A DNA stretch of 64,000 nucleotides from Rhodobacteraceae bacterium EL129. Lineage in GTDB: Bacteria; Pseudomonadota; Alphaproteobacteria; Rhodobacterales; Rhodobacteraceae. This document shows positions 26,897 through 36,245 of the stretch, in pieces (the first letter of the stretch is position 1; each line of letters starts with the position of its first letter). The position numbers and the translations under genes are program-made. A model generated the notes under the pieces. The model was not told the DNA's origin. It ran no database searches and worked only from the letters and a program-made list of their open reading frames with translations. Location: NCBI GenBank assembly GCA_900313005.1, contig ONZJ01000002.1:293001-357000 (forward strand), in the 5' to 3' direction.

Positions 26897-28326
26897 CCGC
26901 GTTCTTACTGACACTTCACTTACTGATTGTCATCGGCTTTACCATCCGCATCCTGCTTAGAGATGACCTTTCGCCGCCTGCACGGCTGGCATGGTTCATT
27001 GTCCTAATGGTTCTACCTTATGTCGGCAGCATCATTTACTTCCTGTTTGGGGAGATTGATCTCGGAAACAAGGCTAACAAGCGCCACAAGGATATCTTTA
27101 ATCGAATTCGGTCCAAAGCCGCTCACCTCATGGGTGACAAAGAAGACACGGACCGCCTGATCGATCTGCCGTACAAGCCAGCTTTCCACTATGCGGGATC
27201 AATAAACGGGTTTCATCCGGTCGAAGGGAACAAGGCAGAACTGATGGCGAATGCCGCCGCCACCAACGCGCGTCTGATTGCAGATATCGACGACGCTCAA
27301 AGCCATGTCCATGTCCTGTATTACATTTGGCTGGAGGACCGAACCGGCACCGATGTTGCCCATGCCTTGATCCGCGCTGCTGGGCGAGGTGTAGCCTGTC
27401 GGGCTATGGCAGATGGTCTTGGATCGCGGGCTCTAATCAAATCATCACTGTGGCAAGAGATGAAAGATGCCGGAGTACATCTAGCTGTGGCCCTCCCGCT
27501 CGACAACCTCATCCGGACATTATTGACCAGCCGCATTGATCTGCGCAACCACCGAAAAATCACTGTTATCGATAGCAAAGTAACGTTTTGTGGGAGCCGG
27601 AACTCCGCCGATCCAGAGTTTCTTGTTAAGGCCAAATACGCCCCTTGGGTTGACATCATGCTGCGGTTAGAGGGACCCATCGTGGCGCAAAATGAACTGC
27701 TGTTTCTCAGTGACTGGATGCAGGCCACCGGCGAGAGCCTTGATGCGTTCAGGTTGACCGCCACGGCGGCCCCGGGTGGGTTTCCGGCTCAAGTCATGGG
27801 CGATGGCCCAACCGAGCGTAAAGGGGCCACACCGCAGCTATTTGCGAGCCTCATCGCGTGCGCGCAAAACACGCTGACCCTTTCGACCCCGTATTTTGTT
27901 CCAGATGCAACCGTGTTGGAGGCGCTGTGCGCGGCGTCACATCGCGGCGTCACCGTCACCCTGATCTTTCCCAAAGTGAACGACAGCTGGATCGTGGCGG
28001 CTGCAAGCCGCAGTTACTATCGCAGACTTCTGTCGGCGGGTTGCGAGATACACGAATTCAAGGGCGGTCTTCTGCACGCCAAGACGCTGACGATAGACGG
28101 CGAAGTCTCATTGATCGGTTCCTCGAACCTCGATCTGCGCAGCTTCGATCTAAACTACGAGAACAACATCCTGTTGCAAGATATCGAAGTGACCACCGCT
28201 ATCCGGGAACGGCAGGGCGATTACATTTCGCAGTCTGATCCGGTGATGCTGAAGCACGTCATCGCATGGCCGCACCACCGACGCATCTGGAACAACGTCA
28301 TCGCCACCATTGGTCCGGTTTTATAG
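26893..28326 (+). CDS. cls: Cardiolipin synthase, phospholipase D family
   Basis: A 477-residue membrane enzyme of the Cls type, which joins phospholipids to make cardiolipin. Two N-terminal membrane helices (about residues 1-18 and 32-52) are followed by two PLD domains. HKD motif 1 is HRKITVID with GSRN downstream. HKD motif 2 is HAKTLTIDGEVSLIGSSN. Translation appears to start at a TTG overlapping the EEP stop (TTGA). The length agrees with ClsA-type enzymes. It sits in the middle of the marC-yrhK-EEP-cls-mscS-permease run. Confidence 0.9.
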   Translation: MTAFLLTLHLLIVIGFTIRILLRDDLSPPARLAWFIVLMVLPYVGSIIYFLFGEIDLGNKANKRHKDIFNRIRSKAAHLMGDKEDTDRLIDLPYKPAFHYAGSINGFHPVEGNKAELMANAAATNARLIADIDDAQSHVHVLYYIWLEDRTGTDVAHALIRAAGRGVACRAMADGLGSRALIKSSLWQEMKDAGVHLAVALPLDNLIRTLLTSRIDLRNHRKITVIDSKVTFCGSRNSADPEFLVKAKYAPWVDIMLRLEGPIVAQNELLFLSDWMQATGESLDAFRLTATAAPGGFPAQVMGDGPTERKGATPQLFASLIACAQNTLTLSTPYFVPDATVLEALCAASHRGVTVTLIFPKVNDSWIVAAASRSYYRRLLSAGCEIHEFKGGLLHAKTLTIDGEVSLIGSSNLDLRSFDLNYENNILLQDIEVTTAIRERQGDYISQSDPVMLKHVIAWPHHRRIWNNVIATIGPVL

Positions 28327-28332
28327 GTAATT

Positions 28333-29466
28333 ATGATGAACCAAATTTCTGAGATTACTTCGCGATTTGAAGCGATTTTCGGTGCCGCTCCGTTCGGTAT
28401 TTCTTATTCTACATATGCTTCTGCAGTCGGAGTTTTGGTTGGTTCTCTTGTCATGGTCTGGCTCATTCGGCCTGTCCTCAATCGGTTCACGCGGCGCAAT
28501 CCTGACAACAAACAAAAAGCGCTACGAGAGAGCATTGTGGATGCAATAGTCCCACCACTTCGCGTCTTGCCAATCATAATTGGTATCTATGTTTCTCTCC
28601 ATATTCTGTCTCTCAGTGGCAAAGCATCCGCCGTAGCTGGAGAACTACTGAAATCTCTGATTATTGCTGCCATTTTTTGGGGATTGGCTCGATTATCCGG
28701 AAATTCAGATTTGATTTGGGATCGCCTAAATCTGACGTTAGAGAGATCAACACGACGATGGCTTGGCTATGCGCTTCAGATACTGGTCCTACTCTGCGGC
28801 GCAGCCATCATTCTTGAAATCTGGAATATTCCGGTAGCTCCTCTTATCGGGAGCTTGGGCGTGTTCGGAATTGCCGTAGGTCTTGCCGCAAAGGACTTGT
28901 TCAGCAACTTGATTTCGGGCGTTTTGATCATGACGGAGAAGCGATTTTCCGTGGGCGAATGGATCAAGGTCGATGGGGTCGTGGAAGGCACCGTGGAGCA
29001 GATTGATTTTCGTTCCACCAAGATTCGCCGCTTTGATTTGAGTCCGGTCTACGTTCCAAACTCACTACTGGCCGATAATGCCATGACCAATTTTTCGCGC
29101 ATGACTTACCGTCGTATCAACTGGATGATCGGACTGGAATATGGCACGCCACCGGAAAAGTTGGAAGAAATTCGCGATCGGGTTGAGGTTTGGTTGCAAA
29201 GTGATGAGCGTATCTGCCAACCGCCAGAGGCATCGTTGTTTGTGAGGATAGATTCATTTGGTGACAGTTCGATAAACCTGATGATCTATTGCTTTACCAA
29301 GACCACAATTTGGGCCGACTGGCTAAAGATCAAAGAAGATTTCGCGCTGGCGATCATCCCGATTGTTAAGGGTGCCGGTTCGGGTTTTGCATTCCCAAGT
29401 CGTTCGATCTTTCTGCATCAGGTAGATCCCCCAGAGATCATCAATCCACAATTGGAGACTCAATAG
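28333..29466 (+). CDS. MscS-family mechanosensitive channel
   Basis: A 377-residue protein with four to five hydrophobic helices in the first 190 residues, a pore-lining helix region (GSLGVFGIAVGLAAKDLFSN) and a cytoplasmic vestibule with the MscS beta domain (VGEWIKVDGVVEGTVEQIDFRST and VPNSLLADNAMTNFSRM, each recognised as a conserved block). It releases solutes under hypo-osmotic stress. The stop TAG and the GTG of the next gene share one base (TAGTG). The lower GC content compared with the right half of the window is visible by eye. Confidence 0.88.
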   Translation: MMNQISEITSRFEAIFGAAPFGISYSTYASAVGVLVGSLVMVWLIRPVLNRFTRRNPDNKQKALRESIVDAIVPPLRVLPIIIGIYVSLHILSLSGKASAVAGELLKSLIIAAIFWGLARLSGNSDLIWDRLNLTLERSTRRWLGYALQILVLLCGAAIILEIWNIPVAPLIGSLGVFGIAVGLAAKDLFSNLISGVLIMTEKRFSVGEWIKVDGVVEGTVEQIDFRSTKIRRFDLSPVYVPNSLLADNAMTNFSRMTYRRINWMIGLEYGTPPEKLEEIRDRVEVWLQSDERICQPPEASLFVRIDSFGDSSINLMIYCFTKTTIWADWLKIKEDFALAIIPIVKGAGSGFAFPSRSIFLHQVDPPEIINPQLETQ

Positions 29467-30680
29467 TGACATCCATGGATATCGTATTGATTGCAGTGCT
29501 GGTCATCGCATTTGGCATTCTGGTTAGTGGGCCAGTGCGAAACAACAAAGGATGGTCTGCGACAGTCACGCCGTTAGCCTCGATCATCGGCAGCGGCTTT
29601 CTGGTATCCGTCCCACTTTTGGCAAGTGCAATCGGCATCTGGGCCGTGGCGGCGGTCGTCGGCCTGACCTTCTTGGCATTCTTGATTGGTGGTGCCATTC
29701 GCTACAATATTAAGCATGGCGAGCCCATTTTTGACACCGCCGAGGTGGGTCATCCTATCAAGTCGATTGAGACACTTTCGCATCTCGTCTTGATCGGGGC
29801 CTACTTCATCTCTGTCGCCTATTACCTCGTCTTGCTGTCGGCATTTGGCCTAAAGCTGGTCGGGTGGAACGACCCTTTTCTGGGTAAGGCCGTGGCTACG
29901 GCTATGATCTCAGCCATTTGTGTTGTTGGTGCCACCAAAGGTTTGGAGGGCGTAGAGCGAGCAGAAAAATTCACGGTCAGCGCGAATCTAGCGGCAATTG
30001 CAGCATTGCTGGTGACCCTCATTATTTTCGGATTCACGATGTCCGAGCCTTACAGCTGGACCGCCGCGGCGCAAGAAAAGCACAGCTTTGATTGGGACAC
30101 CCTTCGGTTTCTCATGGGGCTATTGATCATTGTGCAAGGGTTCGAGACCACACGCTTTATGGGGCAAATGTATAGTGGGAAGGTTCGAATTTCAGCAATG
30201 AAACGCGCGCAGATTGTCTCGTCAGTGGTCTATGTGGTGTTTTTCATTCTAATGATCCCACTGTTCCCATACTTCACCTCAACAGCAGATGTCGCGGGCT
30301 TCATCGATGTTATTGGGCGCGTCACGCCGTGGTTACCCTATGTCGTCACTGCTGGTGCGATCGCGAGCCAGTTCAGCGCATCGGTAGCCGATTCAATTGG
30401 TGCAAGCGGGTTGGTAAGCACGACGACCCGTGGACACATTTCCCCCAAGCACGCCTACTTGGTTATAGGGGCCGTCGCGGTCTGCGTGATATGGGCGACC
30501 GATGTGGTGTCCATCGTCACGCTCGCATCGCGGGCCTTTGCACTGTTTTATGCACTTCAATGTGTGGTTGCTGTTCTGGTCGCGCGACACACTGGGGACC
30601 ATCGGAAAGCGAATTGGTTTGGTTTCTTGGCCCTAATCGCCTTTGCCATTGCGGTTTTGGGCATACCGGCAAGCGGATAA
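29466..30680 (+). CDS. Putative APC-superfamily-like permease
   Basis: A 404-residue membrane protein with about eleven hydrophobic segments and the small-residue-rich first helix (ASIIGSGFLVSVPLLASA) typical of LeuT-fold/APC carriers. The family cannot be fixed by eye. It starts at GTG 29466, one base overlapping the mscS stop, so it is probably cotranslated. The position after mscS and before a Do-type protease suggests a role in osmotic or envelope stress. The substrate is unknown. Confidence 0.65.
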   Translation: MTSMDIVLIAVLVIAFGILVSGPVRNNKGWSATVTPLASIIGSGFLVSVPLLASAIGIWAVAAVVGLTFLAFLIGGAIRYNIKHGEPIFDTAEVGHPIKSIETLSHLVLIGAYFISVAYYLVLLSAFGLKLVGWNDPFLGKAVATAMISAICVVGATKGLEGVERAEKFTVSANLAAIAALLVTLIIFGFTMSEPYSWTAAAQEKHSFDWDTLRFLMGLLIIVQGFETTRFMGQMYSGKVRISAMKRAQIVSSVVYVVFFILMIPLFPYFTSTADVAGFIDVIGRVTPWLPYVVTAGAIASQFSASVADSIGASGLVSTTTRGHISPKHAYLVIGAVAVCVIWATDVVSIVTLASRAFALFYALQCVVAVLVARHTGDHRKANWFGFLALIAFAIAVLGIPASG

Positions 30681-30763
30681 CCTCAAGAAGATTTAAACTT
30701 CGACACAGGCCAGCTTGAAAATTGGTCCCTACGTCTTTTTCGTAAACACAAATGGAGACGAAA

Positions 30764-31861
30764 ATGCAGAACTTGAACAAGACATGTCGGGCATTCGCAG
30801 CTATTGGTGCGGCCACCATTCTTGGCGCGTTGACCACAACCTCGGCAATGGCAGCAACCAATGGCTATGTCGAATTGGTCGAAGATGTCAGCCCTGCGGT
30901 GGTCTTTGTCGAAGTCACCGCCAGCATTCAGCAAGCAGACGCTGAGACAAGCCCAATGAATGACCCACGTTTCGAAGAATTCATGAAGCGTTTTGGTGGC
31001 GAGATGATGCCACAAGGGCGCAGCACTCCACGCCAGGGCGTCGGTTCCGGGTTTATCATTTCAGACGATGGCATGATCGTAACCAACCATCACGTCATAG
31101 ACGGAGCAGCACAAGTCACCATCAAAATGGCCGGCGGCGAAGAATTTGATGCCACAATCATCGGTTCTGACCCACTGACAGATATTGCTCTGCTGGATAT
31201 CGAAGGTGCGGACTTTCCCACAGTTTCATTTGGCTCGTCTGATGAGCTGCGCGTCGGCGAAGAAGTGATCGCCGTTGGCAGCCCCTTTGGTCTTGGTGGA
31301 ACGGTCACCTCAGGCATCATTTCGGCAAAGTCGCGCAACATTAACTCAGGTCCCTTCGACGACTTCATCCAAACAGACGCCGCAATCAATCGCGGCAATT
31401 CAGGAGGCCCTCTCTTCAACATGGATGGAGAAGTCGTTGGCGTGAACACAGCTATTTACTCGCCAGATGGCGGTTCTGTTGGAATCGGCTTCTCTGTGCC
31501 CGCCGATCTAGTCACGGACATCGTCGCTGACCTCAAAGATGATGGCGAGATCGATCGCAGTTGGCTGGGTGTTCAAATCAAACCCGTGACAGAAGACGTC
31601 GCGCATGTGCTTGGTCTGAATTCAGGCGAAGGTGTGATGGTGGAAGATGTCGTGGCCGATAGCCCAGCAGAAGCCGCAGGCCTTGAAAATGGCGATGTAA
31701 TCTTGAGCTTTGCAGGTCAGGACATTGAAGAGTTGCGGGACTTGACACGGGGCGTCGCAAGTGAAGCCGCTGGAACTGTCGCCGAAATCGAAGTGTTCCG
31801 GGGTGGCGAACAGATAACGCTCGACGTCACGTTGGCAACGCGGGAGGACAAGGAAGCATAA
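30764..31861 (+). CDS. Do/DegP-type periplasmic serine protease with one PDZ domain
   Basis: A 365-residue trypsin-like periplasmic protease. A signal peptide spans residues 1-31 (ending SAMAA). The triad is His110 (TNHHVID), Asp140 (TDIALLD) and Ser213 (GNSGGPL). One PDZ domain follows (about residues 265-355, WLGVQIKP through VILSFAGQDIEELRDL). DegP and DegQ have two PDZ domains and DegS has one, but DegS has a membrane anchor. The ATG at 30764 has GGAG about 6 nt upstream and is preferred to the ATG at 30752. It degrades or refolds damaged envelope proteins by family analogy. Confidence 0.9.
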   Translation: MQNLNKTCRAFAAIGAATILGALTTTSAMAATNGYVELVEDVSPAVVFVEVTASIQQADAETSPMNDPRFEEFMKRFGGEMMPQGRSTPRQGVGSGFIISDDGMIVTNHHVIDGAAQVTIKMAGGEEFDATIIGSDPLTDIALLDIEGADFPTVSFGSSDELRVGEEVIAVGSPFGLGGTVTSGIISAKSRNINSGPFDDFIQTDAAINRGNSGGPLFNMDGEVVGVNTAIYSPDGGSVGIGFSVPADLVTDIVADLKDDGEIDRSWLGVQIKPVTEDVAHVLGLNSGEGVMVEDVVADSPAEAAGLENGDVILSFAGQDIEELRDLTRGVASEAAGTVAEIEVFRGGEQITLDVTLATREDKEA

Positions 31862-31895
31862 GGCCCGAGGTTTGATGGTTGGAACTGACGGAAAT

Positions 31896-31924
31896 GTTCG
31901 GGTGGGGACCTCACTCACCCGAAC
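31896..31924. terminator. Hairpin after the Do-type protease gene
   Basis: A 9-bp perfect stem (31896-31904 with 31916-31924) and an 11-nt loop lie between the protease stop and the next small gene. No T-tract follows on the plus strand, so it may act as an mRNA 3'-end stabiliser or partial terminator. Confidence 0.5.
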
Positions 31925-31943
31925 AAAATTGAAGGACCCGGAT

Positions 31944-32204
31944 ATGACGGGATCATATGTGTTGCATAAGCGGCTAAGCGCACTTGCCGCCAAACTCAAA
32001 GAAGTAACGGCTTCGAAGCATACAAAGAACCGCTGGCACGATGGCCACGCAGCAACAAATGCGGAGCTTTCAGAACGTTATCAAGATATCAAATCCCGGG
32101 TCGATGAGGATGTTGAGCATGAGGAGGCCTTGGGGGATCATGTATCTGACCTGGAGTATTCTCTGCGAGAATGGCTAGAAGATCTCAACTATTCAACAGA
32201 TTGA
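31944..32204 (+). CDS. Small acidic cytoplasmic protein, unknown
   Basis: An 86-residue, charged, probably helical protein ([20 protein letters not shown] start, acidic C-terminal half with [21 protein letters not shown] type composition). AAGGA precedes the ATG at 31944; the open frame begins at 31872 but the upstream part contains the hairpin. It has no signal peptide and no recognised family. It lies between the protease and the Rieske paralogue. Confidence 0.55.
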   Translation: MTGSYVLHKRLSALAAKLKEVTASKHTKNRWHDGHAATNAELSERYQDIKSRVDEDVEHEEALGDHVSDLEYSLREWLEDLNYSTD

Positions 32205-32260
32205 GATTGCCGCACAACGGACAACCACAAGACGGACCTATACGCATAGCGGATCTAGAT

Positions 32261-32827
32261 ATGATCAACACTCCAGAAAATGCTACAACCACTGAAACCC
32301 GGCGCGACTTCCTGTACTACGCAACTGCTGGCGCTGGTACTGTTGCAACCGGAGCTGCTGTTTGGCCGCTGATCAACAGCTTGAATCCTTCCGCAGATGT
32401 GCAGGCACTCGCCAAGATTCACATCGATCTGTCGGAGATTGAAGCCGGTACGCAACTCACGGTGATTTGGCGCGGCAAGCCAGTGTTCATCCGACGGCGA
32501 ACTTCAGAGGACATAGAGGAAGCCAGGAACGTCGAAGTTGATGAGTTGCCCGACCCAATTGATAGAAATCAAAGCAGACCCGGACTTCCAGCAACTGATG
32601 AGAACCGCGCGCTGGATGAGAGCGGAGAATGGCTTGTCATGATCGGGGTGTACACACATCTGGGATGTGTTCCGCTTGCTGATGCGGGCGATTTTGGTGG
32701 TTGGTTCTGCCCTTGCCACGGGTCGCATTACGATACCGCTGGGCGCATTCGCAAAGGGCCTGCTCCACAAAATCTTCTTGTACCGTCAGCTAAGTTTACA
32801 TCCCAAAATATGCTGGAGCTTGGTTGA
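32261..32827 (+). CDS. Orphan Rieske (UcrI/PetA-like) protein with Cys-to-Tyr change at a cluster ligand
   Basis: A 188-residue protein matching the ubiquinol-cytochrome c reductase Rieske subunit over its whole length. It has a Tat-type RRDF at residues 14-17, a membrane anchor at about 20-40, a [13 protein letters not shown] segment, box [11 protein letters not shown] (150-158) and the end motif [12 protein letters not shown]. Box I should read C-T-H-L-G-C, but residues 131-136 read Y-T-H-L-G-C (codon TAC at 32651-32653, one base from TGC). The lost cysteine is one of the four cluster ligands, so a normal [2Fe-2S] cluster is not expected. No cytochrome b or c1 gene is adjacent. Either a decaying paralogue or a protein with another role. 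Confidence 0.88.
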   Translation: MINTPENATTTETRRDFLYYATAGAGTVATGAAVWPLINSLNPSADVQALAKIHIDLSEIEAGTQLTVIWRGKPVFIRRRTSEDIEEARNVEVDELPDPIDRNQSRPGLPATDENRALDESGEWLVMIGVYTHLGCVPLADAGDFGGWFCPCHGSHYDTAGRIRKGPAPQNLLVPSAKFTSQNMLELG

Positions 32828-33130
32828 GTTTAATATGAGGCCTGCCCGCCCAGTTCGTAGGCCCCGAAACAAGGTCGCAATGTGCAAAAACCGACTTTTG
32901 GTGCATGTACAGCGAAAGTTAAATTTGTCCGCAAAGCAGCTATTGAAGCTTCCATAAACACACACCTCTTCCCAAGCCCCTCAAACTCCTGTATCTGCGC
33001 CCAATCTGAGACGTGATGCCCCGGACCCCGGGCGCATGAGATAAGATAAGGGGTCGGCGGCAATGGGGCCGCCATTGAAACGGAGGACTTGGGATACGCC
33101 CAAGAGGGCCTCCAACCAGAAAGACGATAG
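32828..33130. other. pnp upstream region
   Basis: A 303-bp gap between the Rieske paralogue and pnp. The distal part carries GC-rich hairpins near 33056-33113 (listed separately). The first 170 bp show no gene. rpsO, which often precedes pnp in bacteria, is not here. Confidence 0.6.
33056..33113 (+). promoter_or_regulatory. Hairpins in the pnp leader
   Basis: Two stems precede pnp: GGCGGC (33056-33061) with GCCGCC (33068-33073), and an interrupted stem of GGAGG+CTTGGG (33082-33093) with CCCAAG+CCTCC (33099-33113). In E. coli a leader stem-loop cut by RNase III mediates pnp autocontrol, so these may serve the same end. This is inferred from position and structure only. Confidence 0.5.
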
Positions 33131-35266
33131 ATGTTCAACGAAGTGAAAAAATCAATGCAGTGGGGCGAAGAAACGCTGACACTGGAAACGGGCAAGGTTG
33201 CCCGCCAGGCAGATGGCTCGGTCATCGTGACATTGGGTGAAACCAGCGTCATGGCCAACGTCACCTTTGCCAAGAAACCGAAACCAGGTTTGGATTTCTT
33301 CCCCCTGACAGTTCACTACCAAGAGAAATATTATGCGGCCGGCAAAGTGCCTGGTGGCTTCTTCAAGCGCGAAGCGCGCCCAACCGAAAAAGAAACCCTG
33401 ACAGCCCGCCTGATCGACCGTCCGATCCGCCCGCTGTTCGTCCCCGGTTTCAAACATGAAACCCTGGTGATGTGTACGGTTCTGTCCCACGATCTGGTCA
33501 ATGACCCCGACATGGTTGCGATGATCGCGACCTCGGCGGCCCTGACCATTTCCGGTGCACCGTTCCGTGGCCCAATCGGCGCATGCCGCGTGGGTTTTGA
33601 GGATGGCGAATACATCCTGAACCCAATGTGCGAAGACATGCACGAGCTGCGCAACAACCCTGATCAACGCCTTGATCTGGTTGTGGCCGGCACCAAAGAC
33701 GCCGTGATGATGGTGGAATCAGAAGCCTATGAGCTTACCGAAGAGGAAATGCTGGGTGCAGTGAACTTTGCTCACGAGCAGATCCAACCCGTCATCGACT
33801 TGATCATTGAGCTGGCTGAAGAATGCGCCAAAGAGCCGTTTGATTTCCAACCCCCCGATTACAGCGAGCTCTATGAAGCTGTGAAAGCAGCGGGCGAAGA
33901 TGACATGCGCGCAGCCTTTGCCATCACTGACAAGCAAGAGCGGACGGCGGCTGTGTCCGCGGCCCGCGATGCCGTGATGGAAAAACTGACCGAGGAGCGG
34001 CTGGAAGACAGCAACCTCAGCTCGGCCATGAAAAAGCTCGAAGCCGGCATTCTACGCGGTGACGTTGTTAAAACCGGCAAGCGGATCGACGGTCGTGCCT
34101 TGGACAAGGTCCGTCAGATCGAATGTCAGACAGGCCTTCTGCCCCGGACGCACGGCTCGGCCCTGTTCACACGTGGCGAAACCCAAGGTTTGGTTGTCAC
34201 CACCCTAGGCACCGGCGACGATGAGCAGATGATCGACAGCCTGCAAGGCATGTTCAAATCGAACTTCCTGCTGCACTACAACTTCCCTCCCTACTCGGTG
34301 GGTGAAGCTGGTCGTGTGGGCCCTCCCGGACGTCGTGAAATTGGCCACGGTAAATTGGCATGGCGCGCGCTTCAGGCGGTTCTGCCTGCGGCAACCGACT
34401 TCCCTTATACCGTACGTCTGGTATCGGAAATCACCGAATCGAACGGCTCCTCCTCAATGGCTTCGGTCTGCGGTGGGTCCTTGTCGATGATGGACGCAGG
34501 TGTGCCATTAAAAGCACCGGTTGCTGGTGTGGCCATGGGTCTGATCCTCGAAGAAGACGGATCCTACGCAGTTCTGACTGACATCCTGGGTGACGAAGAT
34601 CACCTGGGCGACATGGACTTCAAAGTGGCGGGCACCGAAAACGGTATCACGTCATTGCAGATGGACATCAAGGTCGCCGGCATCACGCCCGAGATCATGC
34701 AGAAAGCCCTGGCGCAAGCCAAAGAAGGCCGCCTGCATATCCTGGGTGAGATGAACAAGTCGATCAGCTCGGCCTCCGAGTTCTCGATCCACGCACCGCG
34801 CATCGAAACCATGCAGGTGCCCACCGACAAGATCCGCGAAGTGATCGGCTCGGGCGGTAAAGTGATCCGTGAGATCGTTGAAGTGTCTGGCGCCAAGGTT
34901 GATATCAACGACGACGGTATCATCAAGATCGCCTCGCCCAACAACGAGTCGATCCAGAAAGCCTATGACATGATCCACTCGATCGTGGCTGAGCCGGAAG
35001 AAGGCGCCATCTACAAAGGCACCGTTGTGAAAATCGTCGATTTCGGCGCCTTCGTGAACTTCTTTGGCAAGCGCGACGGTCTGGTGCACGTCAGCCAGAT
35101 CGAAAACCGCCGCCTGAACCATCCGTCGGATGTGCTGAAGGAAGGCCAGGATGTCTGGGTCAAACTGCTGGGCTTCGACGACCGCGGCAAGGTGCGCCTG
35201 TCGATGAAAGTGGTCGATCAGGAAACCGGCGAAGAAGCCAAGAAAGAAGAGACCGCCGACGAATGA
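33131..35266 (+). CDS. pnp: Polyribonucleotide nucleotidyltransferase
   Basis: A 711-residue phosphorolytic 3'-5' exoribonuclease of the degradosome. Two RNase PH-like domains (about residues 10-230 and 310-540) flank an all-helical linker, with phosphate-binding [20 protein letters not shown] in the second. A KH domain follows ([15 protein letters not shown], about 560-590), then an S1 domain ([15 protein letters not shown], about 625-690). Length and order match bacterial PNPase. The start [12 protein letters not shown] is conserved. A strong terminator follows. Confidence 0.97.
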   Translation: MFNEVKKSMQWGEETLTLETGKVARQADGSVIVTLGETSVMANVTFAKKPKPGLDFFPLTVHYQEKYYAAGKVPGGFFKREARPTEKETLTARLIDRPIRPLFVPGFKHETLVMCTVLSHDLVNDPDMVAMIATSAALTISGAPFRGPIGACRVGFEDGEYILNPMCEDMHELRNNPDQRLDLVVAGTKDAVMMVESEAYELTEEEMLGAVNFAHEQIQPVIDLIIELAEECAKEPFDFQPPDYSELYEAVKAAGEDDMRAAFAITDKQERTAAVSAARDAVMEKLTEERLEDSNLSSAMKKLEAGILRGDVVKTGKRIDGRALDKVRQIECQTGLLPRTHGSALFTRGETQGLVVTTLGTGDDEQMIDSLQGMFKSNFLLHYNFPPYSVGEAGRVGPPGRREIGHGKLAWRALQAVLPAATDFPYTVRLVSEITESNGSSSMASVCGGSLSMMDAGVPLKAPVAGVAMGLILEEDGSYAVLTDILGDEDHLGDMDFKVAGTENGITSLQMDIKVAGITPEIMQKALAQAKEGRLHILGEMNKSISSASEFSIHAPRIETMQVPTDKIREVIGSGGKVIREIVEVSGAKVDINDDGIIKIASPNNESIQKAYDMIHSIVAEPEEGAIYKGTVVKIVDFGAFVNFFGKRDGLVHVSQIENRRLNHPSDVLKEGQDVWVKLLGFDDRGKVRLSMKVVDQETGEEAKKEETADE

Positions 35267-35290
35267 TCGGCTGTCTTATCTGAACACGGA

Positions 35291-35320
35291 AGCCCCGGTG
35301 GAAACGCCGGGGCTTTTTTG
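35291..35320 (+). terminator. Rho-independent terminator of pnp
   Basis: AGCCCCGG (35291-35298) pairs with CCGGGGCT (35307-35314) across an 8-nt loop and is followed by a run of T residues. It starts 24 bp after the pnp stop codon. Confidence 0.92.
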
Positions 35321-35334
35321 TTTGGCGCGGAGGT

Positions 35335-35387
35335 CCGCTTTGAGCCCAAAGTGACAATTTCATTCAGGTAGACTAGGCTCAAAGCGG
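35335..35387. repeat. 12-bp inverted-repeat element upstream of GST gene
   Basis: CCGCTTTGAGCC (35335-35346) and GGCTCAAAGCGG (35376-35387) are perfect reverse complements separated by 29 bp. The left half with its flank is similar to a fragment near 22913 in this window, so it seems to be a dispersed short element. It sits just before the GST start and could affect its expression. Confidence 0.55.
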
Positions 35388-35406
35388 GCCGCGTCAGGAG
35401 ATTAAA

Positions 35407-36096
35407 ATGCGAGCACTTTTATTCACGACCGGATCACCATTTGCGCGGGCAGTGCGGATTGTACTTGATGAGCTTGGTCTCGACTACGAACGGCGCGAAG
35501 AAATCACCACGCCAAGCGCAGAAGAACGCGCAGCAGCAACGCCAACTCTGCAGGTTCCGACCTTCTGGGATGGTGATCAAACGCTATGGGAAAGCGGAAC
35601 CATCGTCGAATACCTTTTGTCAACGTATCGAAGCCGACCAGCTGTTGAGCCACCTCTTGCGTTGCATGCATTCCGCCCGGACAATGAGTGGCAGGATAAA
35701 TTGATATTTTCTACGATCCAAACCTTTGGAAATGCAGCAACAATCATTTCTCAAATGAAATGGTCGGGTGTCGAGGCCCCGCAAAACGCGCATATGAAGC
35801 GATCAGCTGAGAAGCTCGCGCACATACTTGGTTGGCTCGAAGGGCAAATACACCAATCCGCCGTGGGGTTCATGCCTGATTGCGTTTCTATGCAGGATGT
35901 ATTCCTTGCAGCGCATGTGCGTTTTGTACAAGCTCGACCGCTTGGCATTGATTTGGAACTCTTTCACTACCCAAAACTTGAGGCGCTGCTTGACCGCTTG
36001 GATGATCGAAGCAGTTTCATAGAAAATCCTGTATGGTGGTGGGAGCCGGGCGTTGTTGGATATCAGCCAGACGGAACGCCCGTTCATAACAGTTGA
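35407..36096 (+). CDS. Glutathione S-transferase family protein
   Basis: A 229-residue protein with an N-terminal thioredoxin-like GST domain (residues 1-75, active-site region TTGSPFARAVRIVLDELGL, and the cis-proline/glutathione-binding stretch TLQVPTFW...LWESGTIVEYL) and an all-helical C-terminal domain. It belongs to the large bacterial GST superfamily, which covers conjugation, dehalogenation and stress functions. The specific substrate cannot be told. It stands alone between the pnp terminator and an AraC gene on the opposite strand. Confidence 0.85.
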   Translation: MRALLFTTGSPFARAVRIVLDELGLDYERREEITTPSAEERAAATPTLQVPTFWDGDQTLWESGTIVEYLLSTYRSRPAVEPPLALHAFRPDNEWQDKLIFSTIQTFGNAATIISQMKWSGVEAPQNAHMKRSAEKLAHILGWLEGQIHQSAVGFMPDCVSMQDVFLAAHVRFVQARPLGIDLELFHYPKLEALLDRLDDRSSFIENPVWWWEPGVVGYQPDGTPVHNS

Positions 36097-36245
36097 GGGA
36101 ACAATCTAACGGCAGCTTCGTCCGCATAGTCGCCGTTGGTGCATAGCGCGATGTAGGTTCGGTCAGGGTCAGATATGCTTGGCGTTTGGGTCGGTGATAC
36201 AAGACACGGCTCCTTGACCGGATTCACCAAATCCGCTGTATCGAG

